Under the pieces are notes generated by a model. The model made no database searches. It was not told the DNA's origin and was given only the letters and a program-made list of their open reading frames with translations. A stretch of DNA of 31,357 nucleotides from UBA937 sp031549725 (GTDB lineage Bacteria > Spirochaetota > Spirochaetia > Treponematales > Breznakiellaceae): NCBI GenBank assembly GCA_031549725.1, contig JAVBPH010000105.1, forward strand, positions 1-31,357, written 5' to 3'. The position numbers and the translations under genes were made by a program. Shown piece by piece: positions 23,947 through 31,357 of the stretch (the stretch's first letter is position 1; each line of letters opens with the position of its first letter).

Positions 23947-25498
23947 GCAGCACCTCCTGTTTTACCCGGCTGGCTCCGGTGGCAGCCAGTTCCCACTCCA
24001 TGGCGTTGATGGCGGCGATATATGCTTTTATGGTGGATTCCACCACGTCGGTGGATACCCCCCGGCCGTTCCAGGTCCGGCCTTCGTAACGGATTCTTAC
24101 GCTGGCTTCACCCTGGGCATCTTCCCCCCCGGTGATAGCCGCTAGTTCATAGTTTTCCAGTTCCGGCTCTTTACCGATAATCCGGTCAATGGCTTTAAAA
24201 GCCGCATCAATGGGACCATCCCCGATGCAGGCTTCTTCGTATTCACTACCGTCCTTGTGGATCAGTTTGATTGTGCTGGTGGCGCTGAGGCTTGAACCGG
24301 AGTTTACCACCCAGCGGTCAAGTTTATAGGTTTCGGGTACCGAAACGGAGGAGCCCCGCACCAGGGCTTCAATATCCCTGTCGCTGACTACCTTTTTTTT
24401 ATCCGCCAGAATTTTGAATTCCGCAAAGGCCTTTTCCAGGGCTTCATTGTCAATGGAAATTCCCAGATCCTTGATCCTATCCTCAAAGGCATGGCGGCCG
24501 GAATGTTTCCCTAACACCATCCGGTTTTTAGGGATACCAATTGATTCGGGGGTCATGATTTCATAGGTTTCCCGTTTGGCCATCACCCCGTGCTGATGGA
24601 TTCCTGCTTCGTGGGCAAAGGCGTTTTCCCCCACAATAGCCTTGTTGGGCTGGACCTTAACCCCGGTTACCTGGGAAACCAGCCGGCTTGCGGAATAAAT
24701 CTGGGCAGTATCAATCCGGCAGTCAATACCGAATATATCCTTCCTGGTCATAAGACCCATAACGGTTTCTTCCAGGGATGCATTCCCCGCCCGCTCGCCC
24801 AGACCGTTGATAGTACATTCCAGCTGATCCGCTCCGGCATAGGCGGCAGCTAAAGTATTGGCCACCGCAAGCCCGAGGTCATTATGGCAATGGACCGAAA
24901 GCCGGGCCTTATCAATATTGGAGCAGTGTTCCTTCACATAACGGATCAATCCGCCGAACTCCCCGGGCATGGCATAACCCACCGTATCCGGGACATTCAC
25001 CACCGCAGCTCCCGCATCGATGACGGATTCAAAAACCCTGCAAAGAAAATCCCTGTCGCTCCTGGAGGCATCCTCCGCTGAAAACTCCACGCTGCTGCAG
25101 AATTTCTTCGCATACCTGACCGAGGATACGGCCCGTTCAATCACCTTTTCGGGACTCATTTTAAGTTTGTATTCCATGTGGATAGGGGAAGTTGCCAGGA
25201 AAATATGAATCCGGGGCGGCGCCACCGCATCCGATAATGCCTGCCAGGCCGCATCAATATCCTTTTCCAGGGACCGGCAAAGTCCCGCCACGGATGAATC
25301 CTTGATAATCCCTGCAATAGCCTTCACCGATTCCAGGTCCCCGGGGCTTGCCGCGGGAAATCCCGCTTCCATCACATCCACCCCAAGCTTCTCAAGCTGC
25401 CTGGCCACCTCAATCTTTTCCTGCAAATTCATGGAGCAGCCGGGGGCTTGTTCTCCATCCCGTAAGGTGGTATCAAAAAAATGTATTGTCCGAGCCAT
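23936..25498 (-). CDS. leuA: 2-Isopropylmalate synthase
   Basis: The first committed step of leucine synthesis: 2-oxoisovalerate plus acetyl-CoA. The 520 residues have FDTTLRDGEQAPGCSMN (8-24), the metal ligands in SVHCHNDLGLAVANT, GLGERAGNASLEE, the GKHSGRHAFEDR segment and a C-terminal LeuA allosteric domain (about 380-515), which normally binds leucine for feedback. AAGGA lies before ATG 25498. It is read together with cimA through an 11-base overlap; the 104-bp gap to ilvC contains a strong hairpin. Confidence 0.95.
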   Translation of the reverse strand: MARTIHFFDTTLRDGEQAPGCSMNLQEKIEVARQLEKLGVDVMEAGFPAASPGDLESVKAIAGIIKDSSVAGLCRSLEKDIDAAWQALSDAVAPPRIHIFLATSPIHMEYKLKMSPEKVIERAVSSVRYAKKFCSSVEFSAEDASRSDRDFLCRVFESVIDAGAAVVNVPDTVGYAMPGEFGGLIRYVKEHCSNIDKARLSVHCHNDLGLAVANTLAAAYAGADQLECTINGLGERAGNASLEETVMGLMTRKDIFGIDCRIDTAQIYSASRLVSQVTGVKVQPNKAIVGENAFAHEAGIHQHGVMAKRETYEIMTPESIGIPKNRMVLGKHSGRHAFEDRIKDLGISIDNEALEKAFAEFKILADKKKVVSDRDIEALVRGSSVSVPETYKLDRWVVNSGSSLSATSTIKLIHKDGSEYEEACIGDGPIDAAFKAIDRIIGKEPELENYELAAITGGEDAQGEASVRIRYEGRTWNGRGVSTDVVESTIKAYIAAINAMEWELAATGASRVKQEVLHGV

Positions 25499-25571
25499 AC
25501 TATAATTCCTTTTTCAAGGAATGTAGGAATGCAATCCCTACCCTAAGGATAAGTCCCTGGGGTAAGAGCTT

Positions 25572-25600
25572 CCGGGCATGGGGGTTGTCCCCCTTCCCGG
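25572..25600 (-). terminator. Hairpin after ilvC
   Basis: CCGGG-CAT-GGGGG pairs with CCCCC-TT-CCCGG around TTGT, two bases after the ilvC stop. There is no T-tract, so it may slow 3' decay or attenuate the message instead of ending transcription fully. Confidence 0.5.
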
Positions 25601-25602
25601 TC

Positions 25603-26604
<1,002 letters not shown>

Positions 26605-26678
26605 GTGTAATTCCTCCTTAACACGTTCGCCGTGCATCGTTTCCTGAAACCTTGGTTCCGGAAATTATCTGTAATATG

Positions 26679-26734
26679 CCGGTGTAATTACATTACTCCG
26701 GGGCCGCATGGAAATTCAATCAGATTTCCCGCGG
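26679..26734 (-). promoter_or_regulatory. Two strong hairpins in the ilvC upstream region
   Basis: CCGGTGTAATTAC pairs back on itself (26679-26701, 5+4 bp around one mismatch). CCGC-AT-GGAAAT pairs with ATTTCC-C-GCGG (26704-26734). They lie 75-130 bases upstream of the ilvC start. TACCGCGG occurs here, but the rest of a T-box is not visible. Possibly a leader structure; no promoter could be fixed nearby. Confidence 0.4.
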
Positions 26735-26798
26735 TATTGTTGTGAACCCCCAAAAACTTGATTACAATTTTCAGAAGTTCCATATATCTATAGTAAAC

Positions 26799-26970
26799 GA
26801 GCCTTTTTCAAAACTCGGTTAGTTTTGAAAAAGGCTTTTGCAGCAAGAATACTATTTCCTTATCCATAAATAAAATAGCATTCTTGCTGCACTCACATCT
26901 AATGTTGCTTTTTCAAAATCTAACATTTTGAAAAAGCCTCACACTTCTAAAAACTTCCGTTTTTAGAAGT
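26799..26970 (+). repeat. Three-hairpin element, copy 2 (ilvN-ilvC gap), plus a fourth hairpin
   Basis: Hairpin 1: perfect 14-bp stem (26801-26814 with 26822-26835), loop TCGGTTA. Hairpin 2: perfect 12-bp stem TGCAGCAAGAAT (26839-26850 with 26880-26891). Hairpin 3: perfect 13-bp stem (26907-26919 with 26925-26937). The unit is near-identical to 14469-14610, and where the arms differ both sides change together. A further 12-bp stem ACTTCTAAAAAC with loop TTCC follows at 26943-26970. Confidence 0.85.
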
Positions 26971-26985
26971 TCATTTTTCGAGAAT

Positions 26986-27045
26986 CGGCGCAAACATCAG
27001 GGGCGTCAGGTCCCGCCAGGGAACCCGCCTTCAATCTTTGCGCCG
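26986..27045 (-). terminator. Stem-loop immediately after ilvN
   Basis: CGGCGCAAA (26986-26994) pairs with TTTGCGCCG (27037-27045), one base after the ilvN stop. The interior is GC-rich and can fold further (GGTCCC/GGGAaCC). It may end or process the ilvN message before ilvC. Confidence 0.45.
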
Positions 27046-27046
27046 G

Positions 27047-27547
27047 TTAAATGCTAATGTCTAGGACTAGGGAACCCCGTTCCAGAGCGACAAGTCCGGT
27101 CCGGGCCAGTTCGAGAATGCCGTATGGGCGAAGGAGAAGGAGGAGACCCTCAAGCTTTTCTACATCGCCTGTGGCCTCGACGGTAATGGTGGTGGGGGAG
27201 ACATCAATAATCCGGGCACGGAATATGGATGCGATTTCAATGACCGCGGGACGGGTCTGTTCATCTGCCTGGGTTTTAACCAGCATAAGTTCCCGGCGGA
27301 TACACGATGCGGAATCCAGTTCCTTCACCGCAATGACATCCACCAGTTTGCTGAGTTGCTTCACTATCTGTTCCAGCACGGATTCATCCCCGCTGACAGC
27401 AATGGTCATCCGGGAAACCGAAGAATCCTCGGTTTCTCCCACTGTGAGGCCATCGATATTGAACCCCCGGCGGCTGAAAAGCCCGGCCACCCGGCTGAGG
27501 GTTCCGGAACGGTTTTCCACCAGGGCCGACACCACGTGTCGTTTCAT
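27047..27547 (-). CDS. ilvN: Acetolactate synthase, regulatory small subunit
   Basis: It binds IlvB, raises its activity and gives valine feedback. The 166 residues begin with the ACT domain (HVVSALVENRSGTLSRVAGLF, RRGFNIDGLTVGETED), followed by the family C-terminal domain with ELMLVKTQ and the region ending GLVALERG. The ATG is at 27547, with only GGGTGGG as a weak ribosome binding site. It opens the branched-chain cluster behind a good promoter, whereas ilvB closes it: the two subunits are separated by five genes, which is unusual. Confidence 0.95.
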   Translation of the reverse strand: MKRHVVSALVENRSGTLSRVAGLFSRRGFNIDGLTVGETEDSSVSRMTIAVSGDESVLEQIVKQLSKLVDVIAVKELDSASCIRRELMLVKTQADEQTRPAVIEIASIFRARIIDVSPTTITVEATGDVEKLEGLLLLLRPYGILELARTGLVALERGSLVLDISI

Positions 27548-27590
27548 AATTACCCACCCAAAACTGAATAAATTGGTTTAACAAACCTTT

Positions 27591-27624
27591 TAAGATAAAA
27601 TACCAGTTCCGGCATTTTATCTTA
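27591..27624 (-). promoter_or_regulatory. Hairpin at the predicted 5' end of the ilvN transcript
   Basis: TAAGATAAAAT (27614-27624 read on the minus strand) forms a perfect 11-bp stem with 27591-27601, with a 12-nt loop. It begins where transcription from the promoter at 27631-27659 should start, so the mRNA would carry a terminal hairpin that could protect it from 5' decay. Confidence 0.45.
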
Positions 27625-27630
27625 TTTCGT

Positions 27631-27659
27631 ATAATACATTTTTTTTTAATATTATTCAA
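27631..27659 (-). promoter_or_regulatory. Sigma70-type promoter of the branched-chain cluster
   Basis: On the minus strand, TTGAAT (27654-27659), exactly 17 bases, then TATTAT (27631-27636). The start point is predicted near 27624, about 75 bases before the ilvN ATG. Confidence 0.6.
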
Positions 27660-27824
27660 GTATTTTTATGCATTTTCATGCAAATTTTGTGGGATTTGAT
27701 GTATTTTTTTTCACGATTAAAGAAGCTTTAGTAAAACTAAAGTCCTAACAAATGATTTTTGTTAAATGAACCTCCCCGCGGCGGGCCAAGGGAAGTTTCG
27801 TTCGAGAAGAAATATATTATACTC

Positions 27825-27945
27825 TCTGGTTTAATCAGTCTTTGGCTAGTTCATTATAGAAGTACTTTTACGGCTGCTCATGCTGCCTGAGAATACCATA
27901 ACCTGTAAGTTTTGAGCCCTCTGAGACGCGGATTATTAAACCAGA
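27825..27945. ncRNA. Possible structured RNA, strand undecided
   Basis: The 320-bp gap between ilvN's promoter and the DUF4491 gene has no ORF. It contains a 121-bp unit closed by a perfect 11-bp stem, TCTGGTTTAAT (27825-27835) with ATTAAACCAGA (27935-27945). Nested inside are GTCT/AGAC, GGCT/AGCC, TTACGG/CCTGTAA (one bulge) and CTCA/TGAG, all in correct order for one rod-like fold. TATATT and TATACT lie just left of it on the plus strand, but no good -35 box was found. It matches none of the RNAs I can recognise (tRNA, 4.5S, tmRNA, T-box). Confidence 0.35.
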
Positions 27946-27967
27946 CTTCCGGATAAAAAAGGATATG

Positions 27968-28258
27968 TTACTTTTTCTTCCGGGCCGGATTTTCCGGAAA
28001 CCAGCCCTTTTCCACCCGTCGGCGCTGCTCAAAAATTTCCTTGATACTCCAGAATGAGGTAAATGCCCCTACGCCGAGGATACAGCGTACAATGGTATTT
28101 CCCAAAATCACCGAAAGGATACCGGAAATAATTCCTAAAACCAGAAAGCATGGCCAAATTTTGATTCCGAAATAGTATTCAGCCTTGATTACTATGGGAT
28201 GGAAGATACCAATAATTAAAAATGATGCAAGTCCGATGATTAAACCGTCTAAATTCAT
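27968..28258 (-). CDS. DUF4491 membrane protein
   Basis: A 96-residue protein that fits DUF4491: MNLDGLIIGLASFLIIGIFH at the start, then PIVIKAEYYFGIKIWPCFL, a second and third hydrophobic stretch (about 34-50 and 54-70) and the conserved end SIKEIFEQRRRVEKGWFPEN. Three membrane helices with the C-terminus in the cytoplasm are likely. Function unknown in all members. The start at 28258 is fixed by AGGAG five bases upstream; an in-frame extension to 28363 crosses a repeat and is not credible. It lies between the aromatic fusion gene and ilvN on the same strand, without obvious link. Confidence 0.88.
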   Translation of the reverse strand: MNLDGLIIGLASFLIIGIFHPIVIKAEYYFGIKIWPCFLVLGIISGILSVILGNTIVRCILGVGAFTSFWSIKEIFEQRRRVEKGWFPENPARKKK

Positions 28259-28342
28259 GACAACTCCTATGGTAAGTGTAGCCGGTGAGGATGATTTGTC
28301 CAGGGAACGTGATAGGTTTTTAAAAGAAAAGATTCCTGTCAC

Positions 28343-28414
28343 TGGTGATTTCGAGAACCTCAATCACCGGGAGTTTCCGGCCCCTGAGGCTCTCGAAGGG
28401 ACCTGCGAAAAAGA
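28343..28414 (+). repeat. Two-hairpin repeat, single copy
   Basis: GGTGATT (28344-28350) pairs with AATCACC (28362-28368) around an 11-nt loop. A second imperfect stem GGCCCC/GGGACC follows. TTCGAGAACCTCA (28350-28362) is complementary to TGAGGCTCTCGAA (28385-28397) at 12 of 13 positions, so loop-loop pairing or an alternative fold is possible. Same unit as 1-203 and 17304-17378. Confidence 0.75.
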
Positions 28415-28472
28415 AATTTTATTGTTACCGGTTAATCATATACAAAAAAGAAAAACCAATTTATTAGAATCA

Positions 28473-30404
28473 CTACACCGCGGCCCGGTAAATTCCCAGA
28501 AGACGGAAATCATCGCATTTCTTTTTCAGCGCTTCCAGGGTTTCGTCAAAAACATGATCCTTATCGGGCAGGCCCACATCGGCATAAAACATATACCGCC
28601 AGGGCTGGCCGGGGATGGGCCGGGATTCCAGCTTGGACAGGTTGATGCCCCGTTCGCTCAGCACCTTAAGACATTCAAAAAGGGCGCCGGGTTCATCATT
28701 GACACTGAAGATAAAGGATGCCTTGTTCATCCTTTCGGAACTCATACTCGGCGGAACAGGAGCTTTATCCCCTCCGTTCCGGCGGGCGATAATGACAAAA
28801 CGGGTATAATTAAGGGGATTTGTCTCGATGCCTGTTTTCAGTACCTTAAGTCCGTGAATCTTTGCAGCGGCTTCACTGGCTATGGCGGCAACCCTGGTGG
28901 CCCCATCCCTTACAATGGAAACCACCGCGCTGGCGGTGTTATTCACCGGTTCCAGCTGCCATCCGGGATATTTATCCAGGAAATCCCTGCACTGGGCAAA
29001 ACCCTGGGGATGACTGCGGACAATCTTAATGGAATCGATATCCGCCTTTTCATCCGCAATAAGACAATGGACTATTCTGAGTTTGATTTCCCCCACAATA
29101 GCAATATCGGGATAACGGATAAACAAGTCGTAGTTTTCATGGACCGATCCGGCCAGGCTGTTCTCCACCGGCACCATTCCGTAGCGGACCGTCCCGTCCA
29201 GGACAGCATCAAAAAGGGCGGAAAAGCTGGGGAAGGATAGCCGCTGGGTATCTTCGCCAAAGGCCCGGATGATGGCTTGCTCGGCAAAGGCACCGCTGTC
29301 CCCGGAGTAACCCGCTGCATCGGACCCCGGCTCATTGCAGGAAGCTATTTTACTGGAAAGTTCCGGCCCGGAAACGGATGGCCTGGGGGTCCGGAGCAGT
29401 TCCTTTCCCACCACCGGGGCCAGGGCTTCCACATCCCGCATCAGTTTCTCAAACTGGTCAGGATACAAGGACTGGGGCCCGTCGGATAAAGCCGCATCCG
29501 GATTCGGATGAACCTCCACGGTCAGACCGTCCGCACCGGCGGCAATGGCGGCCAGGGCTACCGGGCTCACCTTGGCCCGGATTCCCACGGCATGGCTGGG
29601 ATCCACAATCACCGGCAGGTGGGATAATTTTTTCACCACCGGAATGGCGGATATGTCCAGGGTATTCCGGGTATAGGTTTCAAATGTCCGGATCCCCCGT
29701 TCACAGAGGACCACGTCCTTTGTCCCGGAAGCTAACAGGTATTCCGCCGAGAGAAGCCATTCTTCAATAGTTGCGGAGGGCCCCCGTTTTAAAAGGACCG
29801 CCTTCCCCAGGGACCCCACCTTCTTGAGCAATTCAAAATTCTGCATAGTCCTGGCGCCGATCTGGAACATATCGGTTAAATCATTCATGGCCATAGCCAG
29901 TTCCGGCGAAACCACTTCGGTTACAATGGGCATACCATAGGCTTCCCCGGCTTCCTTCATGTATTCCAATCCCTTAATTCCAAGCCCCTGGAATGCATAG
30001 GGGCTGGTCCTGGGTTTGAACGCCCCCCCCCGGAGGATGACCGCCCCGGATTCCCGGACCCGGGCGGCGGTTTCCATGATCTGCTCTTTGCTTTCCACTG
30101 CGCAGGGACCGGCAATAACTGAAATCCTGGAACCGCCAATCTTCACCGGTCCCAGGGATACAATGGTATCTTCACTTTTTGTTTCCCGGGATGCCAGTTC
30201 ATAGGGCTTTGATGTGGCCGCTACCCGCTCAACCCCGGGGAGCAGGGCCAATTCCTTTTTATCAATCACACCCTTTCCAAAGGCACCAATAATTTCATCA
30301 TCCCCAAAATGCTGATCCCGGACACTGAAACCCCGGTCCTTCAGATAAATGCGGATCATTTCCTTATTGTGCGGCGTCGCAGCCTTTGCAAGAATGACTA
30401 TCAT
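28473..30404 (-). CDS. Fusion of DAHP synthase and prephenate dehydratase with ACT domain
   Basis: 643 residues in three parts. Residues 1-70 are the ferredoxin-like domain, and about 75-335 the barrel of a type I-beta DAHP synthase (Thermotoga type): AGPCAVES with metal ligand Cys101, FKPRTSPYAFQG (129-140), KRG (206-208), CERGIRTFE (234-242), DPSHA (268-272) and DGLTVEVHPNPD (292-303). After a linker, about 366-542 is prephenate dehydratase: GDSGAFAEQA, VPVENSLAGS, RSHPQGFAQC, NTASAV and NYTRFV. The last part (560-640) is an ACT domain with the phenylalanine-binding EPGAL and ESRP. No chorismate mutase is included. The start at 30404 is set by GGAGG six bases upstream, not the in-frame codon at 30425. 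It probably catalyses the first shikimate step and prephenate to phenylpyruvate, with phenylalanine feedback. Confidence 0.93.
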   Translation of the reverse strand: MIVILAKAATPHNKEMIRIYLKDRGFSVRDQHFGDDEIIGAFGKGVIDKKELALLPGVERVAATSKPYELASRETKSEDTIVSLGPVKIGGSRISVIAGPCAVESKEQIMETAARVRESGAVILRGGAFKPRTSPYAFQGLGIKGLEYMKEAGEAYGMPIVTEVVSPELAMAMNDLTDMFQIGARTMQNFELLKKVGSLGKAVLLKRGPSATIEEWLLSAEYLLASGTKDVVLCERGIRTFETYTRNTLDISAIPVVKKLSHLPVIVDPSHAVGIRAKVSPVALAAIAAGADGLTVEVHPNPDAALSDGPQSLYPDQFEKLMRDVEALAPVVGKELLRTPRPSVSGPELSSKIASCNEPGSDAAGYSGDSGAFAEQAIIRAFGEDTQRLSFPSFSALFDAVLDGTVRYGMVPVENSLAGSVHENYDLFIRYPDIAIVGEIKLRIVHCLIADEKADIDSIKIVRSHPQGFAQCRDFLDKYPGWQLEPVNNTASAVVSIVRDGATRVAAIASEAAAKIHGLKVLKTGIETNPLNYTRFVIIARRNGGDKAPVPPSMSSERMNKASFIFSVNDEPGALFECLKVLSERGINLSKLESRPIPGQPWRYMFYADVGLPDKDHVFDETLEALKKKCDDFRLLGIYRAAV

Positions 30405-30415
30405 CTTATGCCTCC

Positions 30416-30468
30416 AAACGGACAAAGCCCGTTTCCTTATCCTACCTGAGATGATAAGGATTATTCAA
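30416..30468 (-). promoter_or_regulatory. Candidate promoter and twin hairpins before the DAHP synthase fusion gene
   Basis: On the minus strand, TTGAAT (30463-30468), 18 bases and TAGGAT (30439-30444). Two contiguous hairpins, CCTTATC/GATAAGG (30435-30459) and AAACGG/CCGTTT (30416-30434), lie between it and the ribosome binding site; the first overlaps the -10 box. The -35 start TTGAATAAT is the same as at the ilvN promoter. Moderate to weak. Confidence 0.35.
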
Positions 30469-30588
30469 GGGGATTTATGCAAGAAAATACACAAAGCGTA
30501 TAATATATGCATGAATATACACTTCTAAAGATGCTTCATTATTATTAAAGTTTGAATAACCCAAGGTTACTAGCCCACAACAGGGATT

Positions 30589-30663
30589 TTAGTATGGTAA
30601 TATACTCCTTCTTATTTCTTCAAAAACACTAGGAATCAACGTATCTTTATCAAGTTTCCTCAT
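30589..30663 (-). CDS. 24-residue ORF, repeated module tail
   Basis: Begins at ATG 30663 and ends YTAA-type at 30589 with the peptide KLDKDTLIPSVFEEIRRSIL. The same peptide, KLGKDALIPSSLEEIRRSIL, is encoded just upstream of the next module copy (31166-31252). The DNA is also alike, including AAGAAGGAGTATATTACCAT. Here the final ATG of the following gene has become ATA, so no gene follows. It may be a leftover C-terminus of a larger protein, not a gene of its own. Confidence 0.35.
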   Translation of the reverse strand: MRKLDKDTLIPSVFEEIRRSILPY

Positions 30664-30683
30664 ATCTCCCACTTTTAAGTATA

Positions 30684-31169
30684 TTATTCCAAGTCTTTTG
30701 GGTCCCTAAAACACCAGTATTTATCAATTGGTCTGCTCGCTATCTTCTCTAAATCCTCCATTGTATAGAAGTAATCAGAACTCCAAAATAATGCCTGAGG
30801 ATATGTTTTTATAAAGGGAAGAACAATTTTTATAAATATATCCCCATTTTCACGAAAAAATTCAAAACTAATCGCTGAAAAATATGATTTATTTATGGCA
30901 TTGTATTCAAGTTGATACAATCTATATTCATAGGGTTCATCATAAATATTCAGACAAATTTGTCTGGAAAGATTTTCCTCTGTAAAGGGTATATTACTAA
31001 TACATATATTTTCATATTTCAATTTTCCTGCTTCATCATATCTGTCTGATAAATGGCAATCATTAAAGAAAATATGTTCTTTTTCACATATTTCCTTTAC
31101 CGTGGATGACAATTGTGAAATAGGAATACTTTTTCCTTCTTCAAATAAAATAAATGCCGCCGAACTCAT
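30684..31169 (-). CDS. Hypothetical protein in a tandemly repeated AT-rich module
   Basis: 161 residues, acidic and aromatic-rich, no signal peptide, no membrane segment and no family I recognise. AAGGAG lies 9 bases before ATG 31169, and this ATG overlaps the stop of a short upstream reading frame (ATGA), so translation is coupled. The C-terminal 30 residues (FYTMEDLEKIASRPIDKYWC and following) are repeated in a second copy that enters from the window edge at 31357. The DNA is clearly more AT-rich than the rest of the window, which suggests transfer. Its layout, with paralogues in tandem and short tails between, is like immunity-gene arrays of polymorphic toxins; that is only a hypothesis. 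Confidence 0.65.
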   Translation of the reverse strand: MSSAAFILFEEGKSIPISQLSSTVKEICEKEHIFFNDCHLSDRYDEAGKLKYENICISNIPFTEENLSRQICLNIYDEPYEYRLYQLEYNAINKSYFSAISFEFFRENGDIFIKIVLPFIKTYPQALFWSSDYFYTMEDLEKIASRPIDKYWCFRDPKDLE

Positions 31170-31252
31170 GGTAATATACTCCTTCTTATTTCTTCCAATG
31201 AACTAGGAATTAATGCATCTTTACCAAGCTTCCACTGTTTTTTAAATACCAA
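31166..31252 (-). CDS. Short reading frame overlapping the start of the 161-residue gene
   Basis: From TTG 31252 the frame encodes 28 residues ending KDALIPSSLEEIRRSILP, and stops at TGA 31166-31168, which overlaps the ATG of the next gene. In frame upstream are two stops and then the end of the partial paralogue. The peptide is conserved in 30589-30663, so selection on it or recent duplication is likely. There is no ribosome binding site of its own. Confidence 0.3.
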   Translation of the reverse strand: MVFKKQWKLGKDALIPSSLEEIRRSILP

Positions 31253-31261
31253 TTCATTTCA

Positions 31262-31357
31262 TCATAAATTCTTAGGATCCTTATAGCACCAATTTTCATC
31301 GTACGGTCTATTGATGATTTTTTCCAAATCCTCAGATGTATAAAACCATTTATTTTC
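31262..31357 (-). CDS. C-terminal end of a paralogue of the 161-residue protein (cut by the window edge)
   Basis: The 31 residues visible include FYTSEDLEKIINRPYDENWC and end in DPKNL. They align without gaps with the end of the 161-residue protein (FYTMEDLEKIASRPIDKYWC ... DPKDLE). The module repeats at about 575 bp. The rest lies outside the window. Confidence 0.6.
   Translation of the reverse strand, partial: ENKWFYTSEDLEKIINRPYDENWCYKDPKNL

Noticed and set aside
26720..26760. T-box leader for ilvC, suggested by TACCGCGG
   Set aside because: The rest of the T-box sequence and a specifier stem are not visible; the bases are part of a local hairpin.
27825..27945. tRNA, tmRNA or 4.5S RNA
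   Set aside because: There is no T-loop sequence, no acceptor CCA context and no SRP core motif; only a generic rod-like fold is supported.

Overview
The window looks like a chromosomal segment from a spirochaete, most likely a Treponema-type organism (for example a termite-gut treponeme). This is an inference from the gene content: a DUF4491 membrane protein, MlaFED with a TPR lipoprotein, a citramalate-type isoleucine pathway and mid-range G+C. It is not a database result. I see no tRNA, rRNA, CRISPR array or intact insertion sequence. Nearly all genes lie on the minus strand; the exceptions are an alpha-amylase, one membrane protein and a doubtful 51-codon ORF.

Left part (1-10,300): a tandem array of a hairpin repeat, an acyl-CoA synthetase, a Cu+ P1B-type ATPase (CopA, GTG start), a DUF4062 protein and a TVP38/TMEM64 membrane protein. 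The last is divergent from a cytoplasmic alpha-amylase with a clear promoter and terminator, followed by an integral membrane protein that may be translated from a leaderless mRNA. The gaps at 2.0-2.6, 5.1-5.5 and 9.1-9.4 kb hold hairpin-rich dispersed repeats.

Middle (10,300-17,400): an RluA-type pseudouridine synthase overlapping a HAD phosphatase, an AraC regulator followed by a VOC protein, and an mlaE-mlaF-mlaD lipid-transport operon with a TPR lipoprotein downstream.

Right part (17,400-30,400): a branched-chain amino acid cluster read in the order ilvN, ilvC, leuA, cimA, leuB, ilvD, ilvB. CimA makes citramalate from pyruvate and acetyl-CoA, so isoleucine can be made without threonine deaminase. 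LeuCD is not in the window. Upstream of ilvN are a DUF4491 gene and a DAHP synthase-prephenate dehydratase-ACT fusion, which joins the first step of the aromatic pathway to a late phenylalanine step. The gaps between several of these genes are filled with strong hairpins instead of plain spacer.

The most unusual content is non-coding. (a) A family of hairpins has a conserved 7-nt loop (YCGGTTR) on stems whose sequence changes with compensation; these are usually part of three-hairpin elements placed just after stop codons. (b) A roughly 75-bp two-hairpin repeat has loops complementary to each other. (c) A hairpin mosaic is repeated three times. (d) A possible structured RNA lies at 27,825-27,945. 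The right edge is AT-rich and carries a tandemly duplicated module of unknown genes that resembles an immunity-gene array in layout only.
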